From positions 2,418,001-2,482,000 of the forward strand of contig OU612067.1 in assembly GCA_914767715.1 (NCBI GenBank): a stretch of 64,000 nucleotides of DNA, in the 5' to 3' direction. The position numbers were made by a program, and so were the translations under genes. The notes beneath the pieces are model-generated. The model worked only from the letters and a program-made list of their open reading frames with translations, searched no databases and had not been told where the DNA came from. Below are positions 42,661 to 53,560 of the stretch, in pieces (the first letter of the stretch is position 1; every line of letters begins with the position of its first letter). This stretch comes from Membranipora membranacea (Eukaryota > Bryozoa > Gymnolaemata > Cheilostomatida > Membraniporidae).

Positions 42661-45369
42661 ATGCCTGTCGCGGATATCGATGCCTCTTATATGTTTTACT
42701 CTATTCATGAGTTTATCTCATCATTCCAAAATATTCGGAAATTCGCTCAGAGATGGGATGAAGATATAGCCTCACGACTAAACAACAGGTGAGCAAAGAT
42801 CGCCTATTCCTGCTGTATTTTCTTTATAAACAGCCATATCAAAGTTAATTGCATTCAATTTTCAAGGAATAAATAAGTTCCTAAAAATCCTGAATTAATC
42901 AGGTTGCTATGCGCCTTGTGATATGAAATATTTGGCCATATTACCCCATTCCCTAGTTCAAGTGCTCAAACTGTCAGAATAGTTGGTAGTGGCATTTCAT
43001 TAACAACCACTTATGGGTGGGGAAAGTGGTTGATAATGAAATGCTGCTGCCAGCTGTCCCGACAGTTTAGGCGCTTAAACTACCCGTTCTTATTCATGTG
43101 TCTCCCTGTGATTCGAGCAGTTGTCCCATCAACCTAGAACTAGTCTGCTTCCCCTTTGGTTGCGAAGGTCAGTATGAAGTTGCCTTGATAACCAGCTTTT
43201 TTATAGATTTCCCTCTGCATCCACCAAGTTCATTGTATCCACGGAGGTAACCCAAAAGAGTCAGCTGTAGTTGTTTCCCAATGGGTACCATTGTATTATA
43301 TATCGTTTTTCTCCCTCTCCAGGTACTCTGTGGTGTTGATTATAATGATAACACTGATGATCAGTACAAAGCAGTATGTAGGAGACCCGATAGCCTGTAT
43401 GCCTCCTCCACACTTTACTGAGTCTATGGTAGAATACACTAACCATCTCTGTTGGGTAGGTTGTTACAATCATATCATTTATATGTGCTTTACAGATCAA
43501 ATATAAACGATGCAAATTTTTCCCTGGAAGCGATATTGCAAGAGTCGGGTATATAGGCACTGCGCCAGTTACACAGCTTTTTAAGTGATCCCTCTGCATT
43601 CACAGAGGGAATTGACTTGTTCAATATGTATTGGGTGTGCTATTATTTATCTGGTTTTAACGTTAGGTCAATTCAATGAACACAGACCTCTGTGTTCCTA
43701 CTTTAAGACTTATTGAGCCAATGAGAAAATTTCATATATCCAGCAAGAAAAAATTCATATTCCCCTTAATTGGAAAATTAAGAGTTGTCTTTCCTCAACG
43801 GATCATACAAGCAATGCAGTTATTTAAGCCTTCCTTGCTAATTTAAGCCTGTATCAGTTATTTTACCACATTGTATATCCAGGTATCTAACACTTACTAT
43901 GTACCACTACACCATCGTCCTCTGAAGGCAGACGAACCTAGAGAGGATGTTGTTACTTACTATCAGTGGATCCCTCTGGTATTACTCATGCAGGCTGTCT
44001 TATTCTTCTTCCCCTCCTTCCTATGGAGAGTCAACAGCTCCACTAGTGGACTGAATGTCAACAAAATATCACTGATACTCTCAGGTATATAAGCAAGTCA
44101 TCATTCTAGTTGAGGCCCCTTTGACATGATTTGACATGAGCCCCACCGGTTTTCTTAAAAGATGTATTTTATCAATAATTAACTCACCCAACCACTTAGC
44201 AGCTATTGACAATCGGATTCTGGTTTACACAGCTAACCATTAAACAACGCATTAAACCTGATTCAGATCTCACATTTCGCTGCCATCTCCCTTAATCCAA
44301 GACAACTGAAGCTGCACATCTCGATTTTTCCAATGATTTGCGAATATTAATCATTTTTTATTTATATTTCGTACCATTGCAAATTCGTAGATATTATCAA
44401 ATTTTTCCGTCTGGTAAGAGTCTAATTGTTCTGCCTCACTGGTTCATATGCTACAAGTTGTCATAATGATGTTTCTTCCCTGTAGGAATGGAGAATATAA
44501 ACCCGGATGTGAGAGATAAAGCGGTAGGTTACATAACCCGACATATAGATAGAGCCCTGAGATATCAGCAGGACTATCGGCGAAGCTGCATAGCTCGATG
44601 CTTTCAGAGACTAGCCAGGACCTGCTCACTATGCTGTGGTCTAATGTACGGTAATTACCTGACCTCGCTGCACCTCTTGGTTAAAATATTGTACTGTGTC
44701 AGCAGTATAGGGCAGCTTTTCATACTGGGGGAGTTTATAGGGGATGGCTACATCTTCTATGGCATTGACGCTTTACGTGACATTGTCAGAAAAAAGTACC
44801 ATAACTCTAAACTGTTCCCAAGAATAGTTTTGTGTGACGTTGACATACGGCAATTCTCCAATGTTCAGATGTTTACTGTACAATGCGCTTTGCCTGTGAA
44901 CCTGTTCAACGAGAAAGTTTACCTTGTTTTGTGGTTCTGGCTCCTGACTGTATCCTTGATCAACGTCTACAGCCTCCTGCAGTTGTTATGGAATGCTTTC
45001 TTGCCGAATCGTAAAGAATTCATCACATACCACTTGAAAGCCTACTTGCACGGTATCTCAGCCAACACTTATGTGTCATCAAGGGTTATGCATAAATTTG
45101 CTCGCGACTACCTCAGGCAAGATGGAGTGCTCATACTAAGAAAGATTCACTCCAATACCAATAACGTCATCGCTGCTGAAGTGGTCGGAGGATTGTGGGA
45201 GATTTATAATAGAAGTAATAATCAGCACTGTAAGAGTGGGGATGAGTGGTATGAGCCAAATATAGTAGTACAAGGTGCTCCTGTACTCTTAAAATCTGGT
45301 GTTTCAGCGGGAGGGCAGCAGCAGGGAGGGCAGCAGCAGGGTCAGGGCAGGGCCAAAGGAAATCACTGA
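42661..45369 (+). CDS. Innexin (gap-junction / hemichannel subunit), 448 residues, 4 coding exons
   Basis: Forms intercellular channels or non-junctional hemichannels in the plasma membrane. Coding exons 42661-42788, 43323-43455, 43883-44084 and 44486-45369 have GT-AG borders and matching phases. Start chosen at ATG 42661 because the upstream in-frame sequence has no earlier ATG. Features: TM1 about 44-62 (YSVVLIIMITLMISTKQYVG), extracellular loop 1 with Cys68 and Cys86, signature YYQWIP at 113-118 opening TM2 (about 115-135), TM3 about 215-238, extracellular loop 2 with Cys271 and Cys288, TM4 about 299-322. The cytoplasmic loop has a Cys cluster (189, 193, 201, 204, 205), unusual for the family. 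The tail ends in Gly/Gln repeats (GGQQQGGQQQGQ). It lies head-to-tail 845 bp after the cyclase. Family call is firm; the subtype is unknown. Confidence 0.93.
42951..43086. mobile_element. Hairpin MITE in innexin intron 1
   Basis: Almost the whole element is one stem: the left arm (GTGCTCAAACTGTCAGAAT, then TAGTGGCATTTCATTAACAA) pairs with the right arm (TTGATAATGAAATGCTGCTG, then CCCGACAGTTTAGGCGC) around an 11-bp loop, ATGGGTGGGGA, at about 43013-43023. About 80 percent pairing by eye. Confidence 0.6.
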
Positions 45370-45429
45370 CTGACTTCTTTCAGCTTCCTTATATATTTTA
45401 AAGTCCAGCCCAATAATGTCACCCCTTAA

Positions 45430-46749
45430 GGTAATGTCAAAGACCGATCCGAATATCAACATATCATATACCGTTGGAAAGCTGCCAAGCTACTGAAAAT
45501 GAATACCCGAACAAAAACTTGATTCAATGACGTTGTGTCATTTTAGGGAGAATATGAGGCAGAAAACGCTGTTTTTGTCAAAGCAGATGGAGGAGTCAAA
45601 TTAAATGCAATAAATTTCAAACCAGGTGGAATGCATACTTAGAGATTGCGTTCATCGTAAAATTTGATTTTCTTTGATATATGACTAGTCTAAACTGAAT
45701 TTTTACGTCACGCCATACAATGCATTTTTTTTGTGAAGCCGTGAAAATATGTGAAATTTCAATCATTAATTCAGAACAGGTCATAGGCTCGAAACAAAAT
45801 TAATTATGATTTTCCTTTAGAGTACACTTCAAATGCCATACCTATTAACTTTCAACAAATTAGCTTGCATATCGCGAAAACAGTAGACTCTCGAATACAG
45901 CCAATATTTTTTGCAACTTTTGCATAACATCAAATGTGCTGTCCAAATGACCATTATTGTGGCCAAACAAAGTTTTTTTGAAAGTTCTCACATACCAAGC
46001 CGCCTTCATTAGCCATGGTGCACACAGGAATTTAACGCAAAAGAATGCCAAAAGACAGCTATTTTTTGGGACTTTTGAGGTGTTTTTGGCCATTCTTTTG
46101 CGTTAAATTCAAGAAAAACAAAGATGCAGTGAAAAAATCTGTTCATTTCCTGCGTGCACCATGGGTAATAAAAGCGGCTTCGTATGTGAGAACTTTCAAA
46201 AAAACCTTGTTTGGCCACAATAATGGTCATTTGGACAGCACATTTGAAGTTATGCAAAAGTTGCGAAAAATATCAAGTGTATTCGAGAGTCCACAGTTTT
46301 CGCAATATGCAAGCTAATTTTTTGAAAGCCAATATGTATGACATTTGAAGTGTAGTGTAAGGGAAAATCATAATTAATTTTGTTTGGAGCCTATGATCTG
46401 TTCTGAATTAATGATTGAAAGTTCACATATTTTCACGGCTTCACAAAAAAAAAATGCGTTGTATGGCGTGATGTAAAAAGTCAGTTTAGACTAGTCATAT
46501 ATCAAAGAAAATCAAATTTTACTATGAACTCAATCTCTAAGTATACATTCGACCTATTTTGAAATTTTTTGCAATTAATTTGACTCCTTCATCTGCTTTG
46601 ACAAAAACAGCGTTTTCTGCCTCATTTCCTCCCTTTAATGACACAACGTCATCGAATCAAGTTTTTGTTCAGGTATTCATTTACAGTAGCTCGGCAGCTT
46701 TCCAATGGTATATGATATGTTGATATTCGGATCGGTCTTTGACATCACC
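45430..46749. mobile_element. 1.32-kb foldback (long inverted repeat) element flanked by TTAA
   Basis: Left arm starts GGTAATGTCAAAGACCGATC at 45430. The right arm ends with its complement, GATCGGTCTTTGACATCACC, at 46749. The arms match over about 640 bp with a few indels, for example about 30 bp near 46110-46140 unique to the right arm. The centre (about 46060-46090) is a short unpaired stretch after the stem AATTTAACGCAAAAGAATG. TTAA flanks both ends (45426-45429, 46750-46753), the target duplication of piggyBac-type elements, although the terminal bases are not the usual piggyBac CC(C/T)T. No transposase is encoded. It begins 61 bp after the innexin stop. Confidence 0.85.
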
Positions 46750-47500
46750 TTAAAACAGATGATTATTTTTTGTGATTGCTATTTAACATTTATGTTTGCA
46801 TGCTTATGAAGAGATCAAGTACAGAAAAAGTTTTAATTATCAAGTAAAATTATTAATTATTATATAACTCGCTTTTTTGCAATTTTTATGTTTTTTTAGG
46901 TTAGCCTAGTACCTCACTCCCTTTCAGAAAGTAATCACCATTATTTCTTTCTAAAATCAACAACGACCTATTAGCTGCTGTGTATTTATGATGTAGCTTT
47001 CTCTCAATTACTTATTGATATCAATTCAATTTGCCAGTACATGGAGTACTTGCCTACTCCCGCATGAGCTGCTGCCCGATTTACCGGCAGACTTTGGATG
47101 GTCCCAAAACACGGGCAAATTGCTTAAGACTTGATCCATTTGAAACCTGCGTATTTCCCAGATTATTCAAGAGCTGGCCTTCCTAACAACGCCATACCAT
47201 CATTGAGAATGAAAAAAAATATGCTCCTTTCCTGATCATAATTAACTAATGCTCCTTGGCACATTAGCATGTAAGGTTGTGACTTGCTCATTTTCTTTTG
47301 TGAAGCCCTGTTTATGACAATACAGAGGGTGGGCTGCCCCTAAAGAGGGACGCCAGTTGCCCGAAATCCTTGTACTGAGAGTGTCATACATTCTAGAAAA
47401 CTAGAATGCATCCTAGAGGTGAGGCCATGGTGGACCTCCTAATCGTGAGTGTGCAGCAAGCTGCCAGAAACTGAAACAGGCACTAATCAGCCATTGGCAG

Positions 47501-47535
47501 TGACACTTTGATCTTAGCCAATAGGCCGAGTGAGA
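47501..47535 (-). ncRNA. U2 snRNA 5'-end-like sequence (pseudogene or SINE head)
   Basis: On the minus strand the sequence TCGGCCTATTGGCTAAGATC continuing AAAGTGT matches the highly conserved first ~40 nt of U2 snRNA (CTCGGCC(T)nTGGCTAAGATCAAGTGT). The next bases are CACTGCC, not the GTAGTATCTG branch-site-binding region, so homology stops before the functional core. A full U2 gene is excluded; either a truncated pseudogene or a snRNA-derived SINE head is possible. Confidence 0.5.
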
Positions 47536-48610
47536 CAAATCATGAAAGGTATGAGAAGCCTGAAGGTTTATTCAACCTAGCAGAGTGAGAGGAAGGCCAT
47601 GTACCGGTGTTTTTATATCAGTTCGATATTGGTACAGGGTGACATGTGAAAAATCAAGAGAGCAAGAAACCTCACTAATTACCACTTCAATCTGAATAAA
47701 ATTACTAAGCCTTATTGGCATCATCCCAGCATACAAAAATCGTTAAACTTCCCTTTGCTATGATCAGTGTCACACAATAATTAACAATAAGTGATATAAC
47801 CCAGTACAAGGGGGATAATTACCTGCTCTTCTGCAGATACCTTCAGCCTGAGATGTCTTATCAAATATTATTTTAGGTGGAGAAATAAGTATGTAGATGT
47901 GGCATCTATATACAGGGAAACTGCATGAAGAATAATGAGAAGAGGATTTTATAATGGAAACGGATTGAGGAAATAGGACATGCAGACAAGCAAAACTTCG
48001 ACAAACTGGACCATTTTCTGCTTATGGGACAATGTTATTAGCCTGACTGTTGTCAGGTCTGTATTGTCTGCTAATGAATTCATCTTTGTGATATGACTCT
48101 TGATTAGAGTTTTATCATCCAATAATTTCAAGTAGTAAGTACAGCAGACACATAGATATTAATTTAGCATCGGCTAGGAAGCTTACTCTGGCCAGGCACA
48201 TCAACTGTAGGATTTTACAATCTGATAGTCCTCAATCAATGATGTGCTATACACTCTAGAGCCCGAATGGTCTGCAGGTGTCGAAGAAGAAAACTCGACA
48301 ATTGGTCACAGCCACCATAATAAATCCTGAAGATGCAATCTTTTTTTCATAATAATTTTCGAACTGTTGGAACATTTTTTTTCAGCATTCACACCTATAT
48401 TTGCTCTAAAAACCAATGAACTCCCTCTCCGGGAATTCATTGGTTTATCATTAACAGAAGCTAAGGAGGTTTGTTGAGTTATTGGTAGGAATAAAGAAGA
48501 GATAATTTACTGATACTATACTTTCGTTGGCAAATTTCTATGTTCAGATGTTCAGAGCCCATCAACAACTATAAAACTGAAACATGTGAGCCATTCTTCT
48601 GCACTATGGC

Positions 48611-48644
48611 TAGCCTATCTTAACATGCTTGACAAGACAGGCTA
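48611..48644. repeat. Imperfect palindrome TAGCCTATCTT...CAAGACAGGCTA
   Basis: Third member of the AGCCTGTCTTG palindrome family, with the same central GCTTG. One arm carries a mismatch. See 20925-20956 and 36409-36445. Confidence 0.5.
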
Positions 48645-49269
48645 CACTATGGCCTGCCTCAAAACATACCTCCACACCAATATGAGCAAGGTTCGAAAAC
48701 ATAGCAGTAGAGGGGCTCGAGGTTTGACCTTGCAAAGTCTCACTGTCCACAAGGTCATTGCTTCTCATCCAAAATATTTTCTGTTTAAAAGTGTTCTCAT
48801 TGCCCTGTGATGGTCATTAAATTTTTTTATTTTTAGATTGTCATACAAAATAATACTTTTCTCATTTTCTTTCTGATTACTAACAATCTACCAAGGTCAC
48901 ATATATAGTTTCTTGACTATCCTTTACTTCTCCGTAAGCAGTTAACTCATGCGCTGCTTCCTACTGCTAGGACTGCCATGTGATCTTTTCAATAACTATA
49001 AAAAGTGATGTCAACCATTTACACCCTCCGCAATAAGTTCACTGAATTTTTAGTTTAAAGTATGAAACACGGGAGGGTATCAGAATTGATGTGATGTCCC
49101 ACAAATACTTTTGTTAAACATAGATTTCTATGACACATTGCTGTCGCTAACCAACCACCTCATGCAATGATATAACATATTATGTCAAACCCAAGCCTAT
49201 AGTCTTGACTTCTGCGAACTGCGTCAAACACTAAACACAGTCGATAGTGTGAATATATGGGGGTATGAC

Positions 49270-50445
49270 TATGCAGTAGTGCTGCCGCTAACCTCTTCAA
49301 CTGGGTACACCCTCACATTTGGAATCCGCAATATCCTTCATTCTAGAAAGATCTGTTTTTTAGCTCCATCAAATTTGTCGTAGGCTATCACTTTTTGAGC
49401 AGACCTACGACTAGGCTGCTTCTTGTCTTGTTCTTGTGAGGATATACAGTAGTGCTGTCGCTCACTACCTTTGGAAATGATTTGATAAAAGCATACATAT
49501 GTATAGTCCTGTCCTCTGCTGGCCATATCAAGCTCTTAATATTTCACTTATCGAACTGATTATAATAAGATTCCGAATATTGTGCCGCAGACATGATTGT
49601 TACAACTGGGTACACTAGCAGTTTTGGATTCAGTACATTGTTTTATCCTAGAATTACCCTTTTTTAAACTCCTTACATTTCACTCATTAAAAATTAAAAT
49701 TGCAATATGCTGCCGTCCTGCCGCTGATATGATTGCTTCATCTGGGTACACCCTTATTATTGAATTCTGCATGTTGTTATACTTTAGAAACACCTTTCAT
49801 CAAAGCTCTTAACATTTCACTTATTAAAAGTGATTTTTTAGAAAAATTGCAGATACGCTCCCGCTCTGCCGCTGACATGATCACTTCGACCGGGTTTGCT
49901 CCCAATTTTGGATTCAGCACTCTTTTATACCTAGAAACCATTTCATTTAAACTGTTAACATTTCACTCATAAGATGACTGAGGAAATGTTTTTGAAATGC
50001 TGCCGCGCTACAGCTGACATCATCACTACAACTAAGTAGCCTACACCCTTATTTTTGGTTTCAGAATGTTTTACACTCGGAACACCTTTACGTACATATC
50101 ATATCACTTATTACAAGCAATTTGAGAAAAATTGTGAATTTGCTGCCGCTGACGATGAATGTCAAAACTGGGTACAACGTCATTTTTGGATTCAGCACGC
50201 TTTTTTACCCTAACAACAAAAACATTCTTGTTCTCTTTTGACTGTATATCAAACACTACAATTTTCACTAACTAAAAAATTTGTAAAAAATGTGGGATAT
50301 GCTGCTGCGCTGACGTGACCACTACAACCAGCTACACCCTCATTTTTGGATTCAGCACACTTTTTTACCCTAGAAACACCTGTTTTTTTCCTGCTATCAA
50401 AAATTGTCGTGCCATCTTTTTTTAGAGCACTTATTGCTAGGCTGC
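49270..50445 (+). repeat. Diverged tandem repeat, about 140-bp units
   Basis: At least six consecutive units with heads near 49585, 49708, 49860, 50000, 50148 and 50300, plus a more degenerate first part from 49270. Each begins GCTGCCG-like, then (C/A)TGA(T/C)(G/A)T...ACAACTGGGTACACCCT, ATTTTTGGATTCAGCAC, TTTTACCCTAGAAACACC and an AT-rich ACATTTCACT(T/C)ATTA spacer. Both ends of the block contain TAGGCTGCTTCT (about 49410 and 50438), as if one unit type bounds the array. No open frame. Confidence 0.65.
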
Positions 50446-50456
50446 TTCTGGCCTAG

Positions 50457-50993
50457 GGTGGAACAAAATAACAGAGATAAGTGTTGAAGCAAGATAACAC
50501 CACAATATCACAGCAATCAGACTTTAAAAAAATTCTTTAAAAGCGGCTTGAATTCAGAGAAACTGTAAATATGAATTATCCACTAAAAGCATATAGTCTG
50601 ATATAACATGTAAATATCCCTGCGGTGTCCTAAGAATTGACCAGATTTTAGGGTGAAGAGGGGGGGGGGGTACTGCCTTTCCTAAAGAGTTCTATAAGTG
50701 ACCTAAGCTCCTAAGGGATTTGTATTTGATGTTTATTTACTCAAAGAGTTTTAGAGATTGTTTCATCTCCCATCTTTTAAAGAAAGTACAGTTCTCAAAC
50801 GCCAAATAGAGCACAAAACCAAACGATAATAATTCCATACAAGTCATATTTAAAAATCCTGCTACTGCTATTATTCTTGAATTTCCACCGTGGTCCAATC
50901 TGAAATTTCCTAGCTTAGGTGAGTCTGATTCCAGCTTCGATTTACTGGTTGTCTGACAATAGTTTGGCAGCAATTGGTGGCGGTCATCAATGA
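50457..50993 (+). repeat. Dispersed 0.54-kb repeat, copy 1
   Basis: Matches 54797-55402 over its whole length, for example GAACAAAATAACAG, TCAAACGCCAAATAGAGCAC and GGCAGCAATTGGTGGCGGTC. It abuts the tandem array at its left end. A G run at 50663-50671 is shared with copy 2. No coding function seen. Confidence 0.75.
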
Positions 50994-51659
50994 ATCTAAT
51001 GTTTATTACAGCATATGATGGTGGCGCCCTTAGTCCCCCTTCGCTACTGAACTCTTGGTCTAAATCTATTATATACATCTGAAGCGATTGATTCAATCAT
51101 AGATTAATCACAATAATGTAGGCACTCAGCATGGTAGTAACCTGATTTTATTCAGCTATGACTCCAATTTTTATCTGGCTTAATAATTTCAACTTTATTA
51201 TAATTATACTGACTGCACCACCAACTTATCAATTTTTAACTAATTTGCACCAAAATAAAGTGGACACTGAATTGAACTGGATTAATTGTTTAAATATTGA
51301 ACTTAAAAAACACAAGACAAGTTATAAGGTAGAGAAAGGAAAATGGTTACTAATATCTCAATTTATGATTAAGTGAGATAAAATGTGGTGGTTGAAGCTA
51401 CACCCCTAATTCCAGATATAAAAAGACAATTGTCTTACCTATTTGGGGTTCTTCAATTTATACCCTCAACTACGACCTCAACCTCCAGCCACCTTTTCAT
51501 GAAGCAAAAATTAGAAACAGGAGCCAACTGGTCAGAATTAGGCCATGTAAGGAGTAAAGGTCTTGTTTAGTTATTTATGCATTCCTATTTTGCTGGATAT
51601 CATAGCTAACATAATTAATAGATTGAGGAGATGAGTAACTGACGTAGTCATCTACATAT

Positions 51660-51689
51660 CACAGAGTAAGGATATATCCTTACTCTGTG
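51660..51689. repeat. 30-bp perfect palindrome
   Basis: CACAGAGTAAGGATA followed directly by its exact complement TATCCTTACTCTGTG, without a spacer. It is isolated, with no flanking gene. Confidence 0.85.
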
Positions 51690-52069
51690 TACATATCATG
51701 ACAGATGTTAAGAGGAATAGTGTGTTGTAATCTTCAGTCTGTAATCATTATCATATTGCTGTGTATTTTTATGTCGAGATGAGTCATGCATTTTATAGCG
51801 CGGCTCATCCGTCCTTGACAATTCTGTAAAATAAAATTAACAATCGCTGTCCTCACTGCTAATATTTTGGCCTTTGTTGAGATGACATCTAATACGACTG
51901 GTGCATTAAACTTCACACCTATTAGGTTATATATGTAAGATGCTGGCCAGCTTCAGCAATCAGTTTAGCAGAAACTACTGCTGCCGAATGTGGCCTATTG
52001 ATTTCTGTAGCTGATAGCTCAAAGATAATTAATTTAGGCTTTAATCTCAACATTGTAACTTAAATAATA

Positions 52070-52250
52070 ATGGGCAAATAATATGCACAAACTGATCCTC
52101 AAAATCAAGGTAAAGTATTATCAAAATGGGTGATGACGTCATAATTTACAACTCGTAACCTGGTATGACCACATCACTACACACCATAGATTAGTGTGTT
52201 CATACCCGGATTTTGACAGATTTTTCAGTTTGTGCAAATTATTTGCCCAT
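52070..52250. mobile_element. 181-bp MITE with TA target duplication
   Basis: Terminal inverted repeats of about 25 bp, ATGGGCAAATAATATGCACA at the left and its complement TGTGCAAATTATTTGCCCAT at the right, with one mismatch. TA lies on both sides (52068-52069, 52251-52252), as in Tc1/mariner-type MITEs. Non-coding. Confidence 0.8.
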
Positions 52251-52259
52251 TAGGTGACT

Positions 52260-53130
52260 GTGCTGAGATTGCAGCCTCATATTTTAAATTTTGGTCTATG
52301 AAGAATTCAATAGGCACACATTTGCCTGAGTGGCAGCAGTGATTTAAGAATATTCAGAATTAGAAACATCAAATTCACCTAATGATTATCGACAAGAAAC
52401 TCCTTGGTAATTTGGGTGTACTTACCTTTGCAAACAACTTGCCCCCAAAGAGGCACAGGCTGAGGAACGATGACTTTTCCTCCACATCTCACAACCACTG
52501 GCTTGACTAGACAACAAGTAAATCCAGAGTTGGCTACTATAACACCGTTGGTGGCTGAGCAGCGAGCCTCTGTGTCAATAGTGATTCCTGGGACAGACCA
52601 GTCAGAGGCATCAGTACAATCTGAGATAATTTGCGAGCTTCGTAGAAAATGCCATCAGTGGTAGGTATACTTGTGAAAGACACAGCAAAAGTTACCTGGA
52701 AGAAACATTGATAAAAGATTGTGAACTTTTGCTTCATTAAGAGATTGCCAGAAAGATATGTAATACAATTTATTTGGGCTTTGTTAATCAGCGTCCTTAT
52801 ATATGAGCTTGCTCACAAAGGAAACAAAAAGTTAACAGCTCACCAAGAGTGGAGTGAAGCTGGTGCGAGAGTATTCCATCTTTTAGTAGCAGTCTACAAC
52901 TAAAGGTCAATTTAATAGAGTTAACACCATTTATGGCAAAAGACATGGAATCAGTACAATATAAATTAAAGCATGCTGTTCTTAAATTAAACTTAAAGTT
53001 AACAGTTTAATTGAGCCTTCCTGAAAAATGCTTAATATCTTTAGTAAGATATCAATTCTATGTTAAGTGATACCAATTATGCAGTGAAGGATTTTTGCAC
53101 AGCAGATGGCAGTGAGCATCAAATTGAGAA
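52260..53130. other. Non-coding interval
   Basis: Short frames at 52470-52664 and 52721-52903 are not supported by splice sites or domain motifs. I see no gene. Confidence 0.35.
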
Positions 53131-53139
53131 ATATATTGA

Positions 53140-53560
53140 TACATTATTATTGATGCATATATGTACATATTAATATAAATATTTATTATAATGATATTGA
53201 TAATTCTTTAATTATTAATTAATAATTAATTTTATCGATTTTTTATTTAAAAAGTTTTTAATGTTTATTATTGGAAGATTAAATAATTATATTACCATAA
53301 CTATTTAATTATAATTTGTAACCATTTAATATTTTTGCAATGTTTTGCTGTAAATTGTACTTTTTAATCCTTATAATTAATGATAATAAACAATATAATA
53401 ATAATAAAATAATTAATTATAACTTAATTTATTTGATATTTAATATTTTATTGATAATATTTTAATAAGATATAACTAATATATAAGTATGTGTATATAC
53501 ATATATACATATATATATATATACAAATATATAAAACTATAAATGCTGCAAACTTTATAT
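53140..53560. repeat. Extreme AT-rich block
   Basis: About 420 bp almost entirely A and T, with many ATTAATTA and ATAAT words and an (AT)n run with TACATATATA at its right end (53495-53530). Possible matrix-attachment-like or replication-slippage sequence. No gene. Confidence 0.7.

Larger units (their letters stand above)
46754..49260. other. Gene-poor intergenic DNA
   Basis: Apart from the U2-like segment at 47501-47535 and the palindrome at 48611-48644, I find no genes. Frames are short and AT-rich. Confidence 0.35.

Noticed and set aside
46045-46317. A protein-coding frame of 90 residues and its mirror frames at 45860-46257
   Set aside because: They are translations of the foldback element's two complementary arms; the same peptide appears in both arms.
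47501-47535. Complete U2 snRNA gene
   Set aside because: Similarity ends before the branch-site-binding segment, and no Sm site or stem III/IV sequence follows.
49270-50440. CRISPR-like array
   Set aside because: Units are about 140 bp, diverged throughout, without identical short repeats and unique spacers, and the genome is eukaryotic.
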